NCBI RefSeq assembly: GCF_014645895.1 | Contig: NZ_BMMP01000019.1 | Coordinates: 1-64,000 of the forward strand | Direction: 5' to 3' | DNA from: Streptomyces daqingensis | GTDB taxonomy: Bacteria; Actinomycetota; Actinomycetes; Streptomycetales; Streptomycetaceae | DNA length: 64,000 nt | In this document: in pieces, positions 8,277 to 16,595 of the stretch | How the letters are laid out: each line of letters opens with the position of its first letter | How positions within the stretch are numbered: position 1 is the first letter of the stretch | Translations under genes and position numbers: made by a program | Notes under the pieces: generated by a model | Told to the model about the DNA's origin: nothing | Seen by the model: only the letters and a program-made list of their open reading frames with translations | Database searches by the model: none

Positions 8277-8698
8277 GGGACTCCCAGAGGCAGAGCTTCC
8301 ATCACGTGCAGTACGGAACCGTTCGACCCGGATTGGGGCGTGTGGGTACCGATTGCGTCTGAGGAGAATAACGCTTCGTACAGACAGTGCTACGCCTAGT
8401 TGCTGAAATCGCCGGTTCAGTCGGTTGTGTTACGCATTGGTGCCCGGTCGGGCACCGACTGTGATCGGTTCTCGGACCGCTTCCTGTCCGCAACTTGTCG
8501 TTTGGGTGACGTCTTGTGCTCGAACGTCCGAAGCGTGACTGGCGGGAGCGGGGGCCGGGCGGGATGCGTGAATTGCCTCATCGCCCGGGCGCGCAGCGTG
8601 AGTTCAGCGGGCGGGGGGAGCGGCACCGAGGGGCGGAGAAGCGGCGCGACAGGGGGAGTCAGGGCCTGCAACGGCCGTGGACGAGGCCCCAGTGGTGC
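8277..8698. promoter_or_regulatory. bldN upstream control region
   Basis: This 422-bp region carries no gene that I can support. It precedes bldN on the minus strand and follows the stop of the HAD-IB gene. The standout element is a perfect dyad GGTGCCCG-GT-CGGGCACC at 8440-8457, about 165 nt upstream of the bldN start. bldN is known to be under developmental control (BldD in S. coelicolor, AdpA in S. griseus). I could not assign the dyad to either regulator or fix a promoter by eye. Confidence 0.55.
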
Positions 8699-9655
8699 TC
8701 AGCGCCGCCGTCGCTGGATGGCGACCGCGGCGACGGCGCCGCCCGCCACCGCGCCGACTCCGGCCGCCGCGGGGATGCCTGCCTTGGCCGCCTTGCGTGC
8801 GGTGCGGTAATCCCGCAGTCGCCAGCCCATTTCGCGGGCGTGACCGCGAAGCCGGCTGTCAGGATTGATCGCATATGGATAGCCGACGAGCGAGAGCATC
8901 GGTATGTCGTTCGCCGAATCGCTGTAGGCGGCGCACCTGTCCAGCTCCAGGTCTTCCGCGGCGGCGAGCGCCCGTACGGCCTCCGCCTTGGCCGGGCCGT
9001 GCAGCGGCTCTCCGACGAGCCTGCCGGTGTACACGCCGTCGACGGACTCCGCGACGGTGCCCAGTGCGCCCGTCAGGCCCAGGCGCCGGGCGATGATCGT
9101 CGCGGTCTCGACGGGAGCGGCCGTGACGAGCCAGACCTTCTGGCCGGCGTCGAGGTGCGCCTGGGCGAGGGCGCGGGTGCCGGGCCAGATGCGGCCGGCC
9201 ATGTACTCGTCGTAGATCTCCTCGCCGATGGCGGTGAGTTCGCTGACGCTGTGGCCCTCGACGATGGACAGAGCGCTGGAGCGGACGTCCTCCATGTGGC
9301 CCGGGTTCTCGCTGCCGGCCACCCGGAACCAGGCCTGCTGCCAGGCGAACCGGGCGAGTTCGCGCTTCTCGAAGAAGTCCCGCTTGTAGAGGCCCCTGCC
9401 GAAGTGGAAGAGGGCCGCGCCCTGCATGACCGTGTTGTCGAGGTCGAAGAAGGCGGCCGCGCGGGTGTCTCCGACGACGGGGAAGACCTCCTCCCCGGGC
9501 CCGGCGGCGGCCAGTTCGCGGCCGACCTGCTCCAGCTCCTTCTTCCGGGCGGCCTCCGCCGAAGCCTCGCCCGCCAGCACGCTGCGCGCGGTCGCCGAAC
9601 GGCTGCGGTGCGCGAGCCAGGCCCAGGCGCGTCGGGGTGAGGGGCGGGAGAGCAT
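8699..9655 (-). CDS. HAD-IB family phosphatase
   Basis: A 318-residue hydrolase of HAD subfamily IB (SerB-related). Motif I is FFDLDNTVMQG near residue 65, motif II is the Ser/Thr region VTAAPVETA, the Lys lies in GPAKAEAVRAL, and motif IV is AYSDSANDIPML. A basic Arg/Lys-rich N-terminus and a C-terminal Ala/Gly-rich hydrophobic stretch ending QRRRR suggest membrane association. Members remove phosphate from small molecules; a phosphoserine-like or lipid phosphate substrate is possible but unproven. ATG 9655 is the chosen start because residues read further upstream lose family character. It stands alone between the bldN region and the divergent glutaredoxin gene. Confidence 0.83.
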   Translation of the reverse strand: MLSRPSPRRAWAWLAHRSRSATARSVLAGEASAEAARKKELEQVGRELAAAGPGEEVFPVVGDTRAAAFFDLDNTVMQGAALFHFGRGLYKRDFFEKRELARFAWQQAWFRVAGSENPGHMEDVRSSALSIVEGHSVSELTAIGEEIYDEYMAGRIWPGTRALAQAHLDAGQKVWLVTAAPVETATIIARRLGLTGALGTVAESVDGVYTGRLVGEPLHGPAKAEAVRALAAAEDLELDRCAAYSDSANDIPMLSLVGYPYAINPDSRLRGHAREMGWRLRDYRTARKAAKAGIPAAAGVGAVAGGAVAAVAIQRRRR

Positions 9656-9934
9656 GCCTTGAGGATATCCACCGGATGCGCCGGTCCTGTTACGGCAGGG
9701 TGTCCGGTTGTGGGCGATCGGGAACACGGCCGGGACGTGCCTGCCGCATCGGAGTGCCGGGCTCGTGGAGGGCCAACTCGGCGGCCCGGCCCGGGTGTCG
9801 GGCTCCTGCGCTGGTCGGTGCGTCGACGTGGTGCGGGGGCGGCGTGGCCGCGGGTGTGTCCGGAGGCGCGGATGCCGGATGTGAAGCGGGACGGACATGC
9901 AGTGTGGTGCCCGCGAAGCGTGACAATGGTGCGC

Positions 9935-10171
9935 ATGAGGACTGTCACGCTGATCGGGAAGCCCGGATGCCATCTGTGCGACGTCGCACGGGACGTGATC
10001 GTCCGGGTCTGCGAGGAGACCGGGGCCGCCTGGGAGGAGAAGGACATCAACCAGGACGAGGAGCTGTACCGGAAGTACTGGGAGCAGATCCCCGTCGTGC
10101 TGGTGGACGGTGCGCAGCACGACTTCTGGCGCGTCGACCCGGACCGGCTGCGGAAGGCCCTGGCGGGCTGA
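9935..10171 (+). CDS. glutaredoxin family protein
   Basis: A 78-residue thioredoxin-fold protein with the redox motif CHLC near residue 12, the cis-proline segment QIPVVLVDG, and a conserved FWRVDPDRLRKAL tail. It is of the short DUF836/glutaredoxin-like type found next to rex in Streptomyces. It probably takes part in thiol-disulfide exchange in the cytosol, but its partner is unknown. ATG 9935 begins just before the first beta strand; an in-frame ATG at 9926 would add three residues. Its place directly before the redox sensor gene fits a redox theme, though the rex promoter lies between them. Confidence 0.85.
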   Translation: MRTVTLIGKPGCHLCDVARDVIVRVCEETGAAWEEKDINQDEELYRKYWEQIPVVLVDGAQHDFWRVDPDRLRKALAG

Positions 10172-10307
10172 GCCGCGGCGTCCGGCGGCGGCGCCGCGCG
10201 ACCGGTCCGGAGCCCCGTCCGTCACGGGCGGTGCACGAGGAGTGGTGCGTGGTGCTGTCGTGGCGTGTGGCGCCGGTCACGTTGAACGGACAAATCGGGC
10301 ACCAGCT

Positions 10308-10336
10308 TTGTGCACGCGTTCACAAAGGCATAGCCT
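10308..10336 (+). promoter_or_regulatory. rex promoter with Rex operator (ROP)
   Basis: TGTGCACGCGTTCACA (10309-10324) matches the known Rex operator TGTGAACNNNTTCACA at all but one position. It overlaps a promoter: TTGTGC at 10308-10313 as -35, a 17-nt spacer, and TAGCCT at 10331-10336 as -10. Rex bound here would block RNA polymerase until NADH rises, so rex and the hem genes behind it would be induced under low oxygen. Confidence 0.87.
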
Positions 10337-10411
10337 GGTTCGCGATGGAGCGGTCCGGGCGCGTACCCGGCGAAGGACCGCTCACCGCTTCGCGCAACCG
10401 GCAGGAGCACC

Positions 10412-11194
10412 GTGGCAACTGGCCGAAACCACCGACCGGCGACGAGCCGGAGCCGAGGAATCCCCGAGGCCACCGTCGCCCGGCTACCGCTGTATCTGAG
10501 GGCGCTCACGGCACTGTCGGAGCGCTCGGTGCCCACGGTCTCCTCCGAGGAGCTGGCGGCCGCCGCCGGGGTCAACTCCGCCAAGCTCCGCAAGGACTTC
10601 TCCTACCTCGGCTCGTACGGCACCCGCGGCGTCGGGTACGACGTGGAGTACCTCGTCTACCAGATCTCCCGTGAGCTGGGGCTGACGCAGGACTGGCCCG
10701 TCGTCATCGTCGGTATCGGCAACCTCGGCGCCGCGCTCGCCAACTACGGGGGCTTCGCTTCCCGCGGCTTCCGCGTGGCCGCGCTCATAGACGCCGACCC
10801 CACGCTGGCCGGCCGCACCGTCGCGGGCATCGAGGTCGAACACGCCGACGGCCTCGAGCAGATCATCGCCGACAACGGCGTCTCCATCGGCGTCATCGCC
10901 ACCCCCGCGGGGTCCGCGCAGCAGGTGTGCGACCGGCTCGTGGCCGCGGGCGTCACGTCGATCCTCAACTTCGCGCCCACCGTCCTGTCCGTGCCCGAGG
11001 GCGTGGACGTACGCAAGGTCGACCTCTCCATCGAGCTCCAGATCCTCGCCTTCCACGAGCAGCGGAAGGCCGGCGAGGAGGCTCCCGAGGAGGAGGAGAC
11101 CGCGCCTCCGGCGGCTCCGCCCGCCGCCGCCGTCACCAAGAAGCGCTCCGAGCCCGGACCAGACGGGGACGTCCCCGCCGTGATGCCCGCATGA
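10412..11194 (+). CDS. rex: redox-sensing transcriptional repressor Rex
   Basis: The 260-residue protein has an N-terminal winged helix (about 15-85, with SSEELAAAAGVNSAKLRKDFSYLG cut into two helices) and a C-terminal Rossmann domain. The dinucleotide motif is GIGNLG at 101-106 and the invariant acidic residue follows in AALIDADP. Rex binds NAD+ or NADH and releases DNA when NADH is high; it controls cyd, nuo and its own operon in S. coelicolor. GTG 10412 follows GGCAGGAG. An acidic, Ala/Pro-rich tail of about 40 residues is appended. The stop overlaps hemA by ATGA. Confidence 0.95.
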   Translation: MATGRNHRPATSRSRGIPEATVARLPLYLRALTALSERSVPTVSSEELAAAAGVNSAKLRKDFSYLGSYGTRGVGYDVEYLVYQISRELGLTQDWPVVIVGIGNLGAALANYGGFASRGFRVAALIDADPTLAGRTVAGIEVEHADGLEQIIADNGVSIGVIATPAGSAQQVCDRLVAAGVTSILNFAPTVLSVPEGVDVRKVDLSIELQILAFHEQRKAGEEAPEEEETAPPAAPPAAAVTKKRSEPGPDGDVPAVMPA

Positions 11195-12696
11195 GTCTGC
11201 TGGTCGTCGGATTGAGCCACCGCAGCGCGCCGGTGAGCGTGCTGGAGCGGGCCGTGCTCGCCCCGCAGGTGCGAGGGAAGCTGCTGCAGGAGGCGATGAG
11301 CGCCGAGCCCGCGGCGGAGGCGGCGGTGCTCTCCACGTGCAACCGCATCGAGCTGTACGCCGACGTGGACAAGTTCCACGCCGGCGTCGCCGAACTCTCG
11401 ACCCTGCTCGCCCAGCACAGCGGCGTCGGACTGGACGAGCTGACCCCGCACCTGTACGTGCACTACGAGGACCGGGCGGTCCACCATCTGTTCTCCGTGG
11501 CCTGCGGCCTGGACTCGATGGTCGTCGGCGAGGGGCAGATCCTCGGCCAGATCAAGGAGGCGCTGGCCCTCGCGCAGGATCAGCACACCGCGGGGCGGCT
11601 CCTGAACGACCTGTTCCAGCAGGCCCTCCGGACGGGGAAGCGCGCGCACAGCGAGACGGGCATCGACAAGGCCGGCCAGTCGCTGGTCACGTTCGGCCTC
11701 GAACAGCTCGCCGGTTCCATGCCGGTCGAGGAGTGGGTGCGCGGGAAGCGGGCCCTGGTGATCGGCGCGGGTTCGATGTCCTCCCTGGCCGCCACGACGC
11801 TCGCGCGCGCGGGTGTCGCCGAACTGGTGATCGCCAACAGGACGCTGGACCGCGCGGAACGGCTCGCCACAGGCCTCACGTCCGGGCTCGCCGCGGGCGC
11901 GGCACCGGCCGCGGCCCTCAGTGGCGGCGACGGCCCCCGCGCGCACGCCCTGCCCATGGACGGGATCACGGCGGAGCTGCCCCGCGCGGACGTCGTCGTC
12001 TCCTGCACCGGGGCGACCGGGCTCGTCCTGACGCTCGACGCGGTGCGCGAGGCGCTCGCGCGGCGGGCGGAGAAGTCCTCGCAGGAGCCCTCCGAACCAA
12101 TGGCCCTGCTCGACCTGGCGATGCCGCGCGACATCGACGCGGCCCTGCACCGCTCGGAGCCGGGCGGAGTACGCCTCGTCGACATCGAGTCGCTGGCCGA
12201 GGCGGCCGCGGACGCGCCGCTCGCCGCCGACGTGGACGCCGTACGCGGCATCGTCGGCGAGGAGGTCGCGGCCTTCGGGGCCGCGCAGCGGGCGGCGACG
12301 ATCACACCGACCGTCGTGGCCCTGCGCACGATGGCCGCCGATGTCGTCGCCTCGGAGATGGCCCGGCTCGAAGGACGGCTGCAGGGGCTGGACGACAAGC
12401 AACGCGCGGAGATCACCCAGACGGTGCGCCGCGTCGTGGACAAACTGCTGCACGCCCCGACGGTGCGCGTGAAGGAGCTGGCGGGGGAGCCCGGCGGTGC
12501 GGGCTACGCCGACGCGCTGCGCGAGCTCTTCGACCTCGATCCGCAGGCGGTCGCCGCGGTCAGCAGCAGTCCCGCGCCCGGGTCCGCGCCGAAGGGCGTC
12601 CCAGGGCCGGCCGGACCGCCGGAGCGCACGCCGCAGCACGCCCCGGAACGTTCGCAGGAACGTCTTCCGGACCCGACGACGGGCGGCCGGCCATGA
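11191..12696 (+). CDS. hemA: glutamyl-tRNA reductase
   Basis: This enzyme makes glutamate-1-semialdehyde from glutamyl-tRNA, the first committed step of C5-pathway tetrapyrrole synthesis. The catalytic cysteine is C50 in STCNRIELY. The conserved CGLDSMVVGEGQILGQIKEA block follows near residue 110, the NADPH domain motif VIGAGSMSSL is near 190, and a C-terminal dimerisation domain runs to about 440. At 501 residues it is longer than the ~420 of E. coli because of a short insert near 230 and a Pro/Gly-rich tail. ATG 11191 overlaps the rex stop. A small frame (12693-12857) bridges it to hemC. Confidence 0.95.
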   Translation: MSLLVVGLSHRSAPVSVLERAVLAPQVRGKLLQEAMSAEPAAEAAVLSTCNRIELYADVDKFHAGVAELSTLLAQHSGVGLDELTPHLYVHYEDRAVHHLFSVACGLDSMVVGEGQILGQIKEALALAQDQHTAGRLLNDLFQQALRTGKRAHSETGIDKAGQSLVTFGLEQLAGSMPVEEWVRGKRALVIGAGSMSSLAATTLARAGVAELVIANRTLDRAERLATGLTSGLAAGAAPAAALSGGDGPRAHALPMDGITAELPRADVVVSCTGATGLVLTLDAVREALARRAEKSSQEPSEPMALLDLAMPRDIDAALHRSEPGGVRLVDIESLAEAAADAPLAADVDAVRGIVGEEVAAFGAAQRAATITPTVVALRTMAADVVASEMARLEGRLQGLDDKQRAEITQTVRRVVDKLLHAPTVRVKELAGEPGGAGYADALRELFDLDPQAVAAVSSSPAPGSAPKGVPGPAGPPERTPQHAPERSQERLPDPTTGGRP

Positions 12697-12857
12697 ACGG
12701 GCGGACGGCCGTGAGCGAGGCCCTCGTGGAGAGAGGCGGGCGTCATCAACCGGCCCGGCACGGGCCGGGCGGGGGCCGTCCCCGCGGGGCCGGGCAAGTC
12801 AACGAAGGACGCGTCCCGCGCGGCAGCGCGGACGGGCACGACGAGGTGAGCGCATGA
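12693..12857 (+). CDS. possible 54-codon bridging ORF between hemA and hemC
   Basis: An open frame starts with ATGA overlapping the hemA stop and ends with ATGA overlapping the hemC start. It fills the whole 157-nt gap between the two genes without a break. Its product would be Gly/Arg-rich (MNGRTAVSEALVERGG...) with no recognisable domain. About 83% of its third codon positions are G or C, close to coding sequence here but slightly low. It may be translated mainly to carry ribosomes from hemA into hemC, or it may be chance. I do not recognise a family. Confidence 0.4.
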   Translation: MNGRTAVSEALVERGGRHQPARHGPGGGRPRGAGQVNEGRVPRGSADGHDEVSA

Positions 12858-13855
12858 CCCACACGCCAGAAGCACCGGCCCTCCGGCTGGGCACACGGCG
12901 CAGCAAGCTCGCCATGGCCCAGTCCGGCCTCGTGGCCGAGCAGGTGCGCCGGGTGACGGGGCGTCCCGTCGAACTGGTCGAGATCACGACGTACGGAGAC
13001 ACCAGCAGGGAGCATCTGGCCCAGATCGGAGGCACCGGCGTCTTCGTCGCCGCGCTGCGCGAGGCGCTGCTGCGCGGCGAGATCGACTTCGCGGTGCACT
13101 CGCTGAAGGACCTGCCGACAGCGCCGCACGACGATCTGCTCATCGCGGCGATCCCACCGCGTGCGGACGCCCGCGACGTGCTCATCGCCCGCGACGGGCT
13201 GGACTTCGAGCAGCTCGTGCGCTCGTCGCGCACCGCCGGGAAGGCCGCGACCGTAGGCACGGGCTCGCCCCGCCGGATGGCGCAGCTCAACGCCTGGGCG
13301 CTGTCTCTGGGAGGCCGGGTCGAGACGGTGCCCATCCGGGGGAATATCGACACGCGCATCGGGTATGTGCGCTCAGGCGAACTCGACGCAGTGGTGCTGG
13401 CAGCCGCCGGGATGGAGCGCACGGGCCGTCTCGACGAGGTCACCGAACTGCTCAGCCCCGACGCTGTACTGCCCGCCCCCGGCCAGGGGGCACTGGCCGT
13501 CGAGTGCGCGTCCGCCAACGCGTATCTGGCTGTCCAGCTCGCCGAGCTCGACGACCCGTCCACACGGGCCGCCGTGACCGCTGAGCGAACCCTGCTCGCC
13601 GCCCTGGAGGCCGGCTGCAGCGCGCCTGTGGGCGCGCTCGCCGACCTGCGGGGCGACGGGCAGGCTGTCACCGAAATGCGCCTGCGTGGCGTCGTCGGAA
13701 CCACCGACGGCGAGACGCTGGTGCAGCTGTCCACCACCGGTCCCGTACCGGCATCCGACGACGGCACGACGGTCCCGCAGAACATGGGCCGTGAACTCGC
13801 CGACGAGATGCTCGCCAAGGGTGCGGCCGGTCTGATGGGGGAGCGAGCACTTTGA
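12854..13855 (+). CDS. hemC: hydroxymethylbilane synthase (porphobilinogen deaminase)
   Basis: The 333-residue enzyme joins four porphobilinogens into hydroxymethylbilane. It opens with RLGTRRSKLAMAQS. HSLKDLPT contains the catalytic Asp region, GNIDTRIGYVRSGELDAVVLAAAGMERTG is present in blocks after residue 160, and C255 in LEAGCSAPVG anchors the dipyrromethane cofactor. Length is near the family norm of ~310-320. ATG 12854 overlaps the stop of the small bridging frame, and its own stop TGA overlaps the TTG start of hemD. It sits third in the Rex-controlled operon. Confidence 0.95.
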   Translation: MTHTPEAPALRLGTRRSKLAMAQSGLVAEQVRRVTGRPVELVEITTYGDTSREHLAQIGGTGVFVAALREALLRGEIDFAVHSLKDLPTAPHDDLLIAAIPPRADARDVLIARDGLDFEQLVRSSRTAGKAATVGTGSPRRMAQLNAWALSLGGRVETVPIRGNIDTRIGYVRSGELDAVVLAAAGMERTGRLDEVTELLSPDAVLPAPGQGALAVECASANAYLAVQLAELDDPSTRAAVTAERTLLAALEAGCSAPVGALADLRGDGQAVTEMRLRGVVGTTDGETLVQLSTTGPVPASDDGTTVPQNMGRELADEMLAKGAAGLMGERAL

Positions 13856-15513
13856 GCCCCACCACTGCCCATAATTCGACAACTCAGCACCTCTACGGTG
13901 CACACGGACACGTCACCTTCCTCGGTGCCGGGCCCGGAGATCCGGGTCTGCTGACGCTGCGCGCCGTCGAGGCACTCGCGCACGCCGATGTGCTTGTGGC
14001 CGACCCCCAGGTGTACGACGTCGTCCGCACCCACGCTCGGGCAGGGGTGGACACGCCGCTTCGAGATGCTGACGACGCGTCAACTCCCGCCGCGCCCGCG
14101 GGCGGTGCAGCAGATCTTGCCATGGCTGCCGCACGCGCGGGAAAGCGGGTGGTGCGTGCGGTCACCGGTGATCCGGGGCTCGACGCCGACGCCGCGAGGG
14201 AGATGCTGGCGTGCGCGGGGGAGGGCATCCCCTTCGAGGTGGTGCCGGGTATCGCGACCGCCGTGGGCGTCCCCGCGTACGCGGGTGTGCCCCTCCGGAA
14301 CGGCCAGGGCACCGACGTCCGTTTCATCGACGCGCGTACAGCGGACGACAGATGCTGGACGGAGGTCGGGGCGAGCGACGCCACGGTGGTCGTCTCGACC
14401 ACGCTGGAGTCCGTCGTCTCCGTCTCGGGTGATCTGGTCTCCGGCGGCCGCAAGCCGGAGACGTCGCTGACGGTCACCGCCGCCGGCACCACGACCCGGC
14501 AGCGCACCTGGACGGCGACGCTCGGCACCATCGGACAGGTGCTGAAGTCCGCGAAGGTCCTCCCGTCCTCCGACGGCGCTCAGCCGGTGATAGCCGTGGT
14601 CGGGGAGCACAGCACGGCGGCGGAGCGTCCCCAGCTGGCGTGGTTCGAGTCCAAGCCGCTCTTCGGCTGGCAGGTCCTCGTACCGCGTACGAAGGAGCAG
14701 GCCGAGTCGCTCTCCGACCAGCTGCGCAGCTACGGCGCGGTGCCGGCCGAGGTGCCGACGATCGCCGTCGAACCGCCGCGCACGCCGCAGCAGATGGAGC
14801 GGGCCGTGAAGGGCCTGGTGACGGGGCGGTACGAGTGGATCGCCTTCACCTCCGTCAACGCGGTGAAGGCCGTGCGGGAGAAGTTCGAGGAGTACGGCCT
14901 GGACGCCCGCGCCTTCGCCGGGATCAAGGTCGCGGCGGTCGGCGAGCAGACCGCCAGGGCGCTCGTCGAGTTCGGCGTGAAGCCCGACCTGGTGCCGAGC
15001 GGTGAGCAGTCGGCAGCCGGGCTGCTGGACGACTGGCCGCCCTACGACCCGGTCTTCGACCCCATCGACCGCGTCTTCCTGCCGCGGGCCGACATCGCGA
15101 CGGAGACCCTCGTGGCCGGGCTCATCGAGCTGGGCTGGGAGGTCGACGACGTCACCGCCTACCGCACGGTGCGGGCCTCGCCGCCCCCGGCGGAGACGCG
15201 CGAGGCCATCAAGGGCGGCGGTTTCGACGCGGTGCTGTTCACCTCGTCCTCGACGGTGCGGAACCTCGTCGGCATCGCGGGCAAGCCGCACAACGTCACG
15301 GTGATCGCCTGTATCGGGCCCGCCACCGCCAAGACGGCGGAGGAGCACGGCCTGCGGGTCGACGTCATGTCCCCCGAGCCGTCGGTGCACAAGCTGGCGG
15401 AGGCGCTGGCGGACTTCGGCGCCAAGCGGCGCGCGGAGGCAGTCGCGGCGGGCGACCCGGTGAAGCGGCCGAGCGAGAAGCGCCCGGCCCGGAGGAGGGC
15501 ACGTACATCTTGA
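13852..15513 (+). CDS. hemD: uroporphyrinogen-III synthase fused to a SUMT-like methyltransferase domain
   Basis: A 553-residue fusion. Residues ~20-250 form a tetrapyrrole-methylase fold, with FLGAGPGDPGLLTLRAVEAL at the start and FEVVPGIATAVGVPAYAGVPL later. Residues ~265-515 form the HemD domain (VLVPRTKEQA, AFTSVNAVKAV, VAAVGEQTARAL, VLFTSSSTVRNLVG). HemD inverts and closes hydroxymethylbilane to uroporphyrinogen III. In the methylase half the usual RLKGGDPFVFGRG loop reads RAVTGDPGLDADA, so C-methylation may be lost. The start is TTG 13852, coupled to hemC by TTGA. The stop couples to hemB in the same way. Confidence 0.9.
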   Translation: MSPTTAHNSTTQHLYGAHGHVTFLGAGPGDPGLLTLRAVEALAHADVLVADPQVYDVVRTHARAGVDTPLRDADDASTPAAPAGGAADLAMAAARAGKRVVRAVTGDPGLDADAAREMLACAGEGIPFEVVPGIATAVGVPAYAGVPLRNGQGTDVRFIDARTADDRCWTEVGASDATVVVSTTLESVVSVSGDLVSGGRKPETSLTVTAAGTTTRQRTWTATLGTIGQVLKSAKVLPSSDGAQPVIAVVGEHSTAAERPQLAWFESKPLFGWQVLVPRTKEQAESLSDQLRSYGAVPAEVPTIAVEPPRTPQQMERAVKGLVTGRYEWIAFTSVNAVKAVREKFEEYGLDARAFAGIKVAAVGEQTARALVEFGVKPDLVPSGEQSAAGLLDDWPPYDPVFDPIDRVFLPRADIATETLVAGLIELGWEVDDVTAYRTVRASPPPAETREAIKGGGFDAVLFTSSSTVRNLVGIAGKPHNVTVIACIGPATAKTAEEHGLRVDVMSPEPSVHKLAEALADFGAKRRAEAVAAGDPVKRPSEKRPARRRARTS

Positions 15514-16511
15514 GCAGTGAGCGTTCCCTGGCGGGCGGCTTCCCCGGCGCACGTCCCCGCAGGCTGCGTACGACGCCGGCCATGCGCCGCATGGTCGCCG
15601 AGCACCGGGTCCACCCGGCCGACCTGATCCTTCCCGTCTTCGTGCGGGACGGCATCAGCGAGCCGGTTCCGGTCTCCTCGATGCCGGGCGTCGTGCAGCA
15701 CACGCGGGAATCGCTGAAGGAGACCGCCGCCGAGGCCGTGCGGGCGGGCCTGGGCGGGATCATGATCTTCGGGGTGCCGAAGGACGAGGACAAGGACGCG
15801 GTCGGCAGCTGCGGCACCGATCCCGAGGGCATCCTGCAGGTCGCGCTGCGGGACGTGCGCTCCGAGGTCGGCGACGACATCGTCGTGATGTCGGACCTGT
15901 GCCTGGACGAGACCACCGACCACGGCCACTGCGGCGTGCTCGACGCGGACGGCAGGGTGGACAACGACGCGACGCTGGAGCGGTACGCGGAGATGGCGCG
16001 CGTCCAGGCGGAAGCCGGTGCCCACGTGCTGGGTGCCAGCGGCATGATGGACGGCCAGGTCGCTCACGCGCGCAGGGCGCTGGACGCGGCGGGCCACGAG
16101 GACGTGTCGGTCTTCGGCTACACCGCGAAGTACGCCTCCGCCTTCTACGGGCCGTTCCGTGAGGCCGTCGGCTCGTCGCTCCAGGGCGACCGCCGGACGT
16201 ACCAGCAGGACCCCGCCAACTCCCGCGAGTCGCTGCGCGAACTGTCGCTCGACCTCGCCGAGGGCGCGGACATGGTCATGGTCAAGCCGGGCCTGCCGTA
16301 CCTGGACGTGCTGCGGGACTTCGCCGAGCGGGTCGACGTGCCGCTGGGCGTCTACCACATCTCCGGTGAGTACGCGATGGTCGAGGCGGCCGCGCGGAAC
16401 GGCTGGATCGACCGGGACGCGGCGATGATGGAGACCCTGACCAGCTTCAAGCGCGCGGGCGCGGACCTGATTCTGACGTACTGGGCGCTGGAGGCGGGGC
16501 GCAAGCTCTGA
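15510..16511 (+). CDS. hemB: delta-aminolevulinic acid dehydratase (porphobilinogen synthase)
   Basis: The 333-residue enzyme condenses two 5-aminolevulinates into porphobilinogen. Schiff-base lysines are K207 (GYTAKYASAFYGPF) and K259 (MVMVKPGLPYLD). The metal segment reads SDLCLDETTDHGHCGVLD: C131 and C141 are kept but the middle ligand is D133, unlike the three-Cys zinc type or the Asp-type magnesium enzymes. The TTG start at 15510 overlaps the hemD stop and follows GGAGGAGGGC. It acts before hemC in the pathway although it lies last in the operon. A G/C-rich hairpin follows. Confidence 0.94.
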   Translation: MSSERSLAGGFPGARPRRLRTTPAMRRMVAEHRVHPADLILPVFVRDGISEPVPVSSMPGVVQHTRESLKETAAEAVRAGLGGIMIFGVPKDEDKDAVGSCGTDPEGILQVALRDVRSEVGDDIVVMSDLCLDETTDHGHCGVLDADGRVDNDATLERYAEMARVQAEAGAHVLGASGMMDGQVAHARRALDAAGHEDVSVFGYTAKYASAFYGPFREAVGSSLQGDRRTYQQDPANSRESLRELSLDLAEGADMVMVKPGLPYLDVLRDFAERVDVPLGVYHISGEYAMVEAAARNGWIDRDAAMMETLTSFKRAGADLILTYWALEAGRKL

Positions 16512-16540
16512 CCGGTCCCGTTGCCGTTGCGGCGGCGACC

Positions 16541-16578
16541 GGGGGCGGGGCGGGCCGCAGGTGCGGCGCCCCCCGCCC
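16541..16578. terminator. probable terminator between hemB and the convergent methyltransferase gene
   Basis: An imperfect inverted repeat pairs GGGGGCGGGGCG (16541-16552) with CGCCCCCCGCCC (16567-16578) in the 84-nt gap between two stop codons. It lacks a U tract, which is common in this kind of genome. Confidence 0.5.
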
Positions 16579-16595
16579 GCGTTCCGCCGCCGGCC

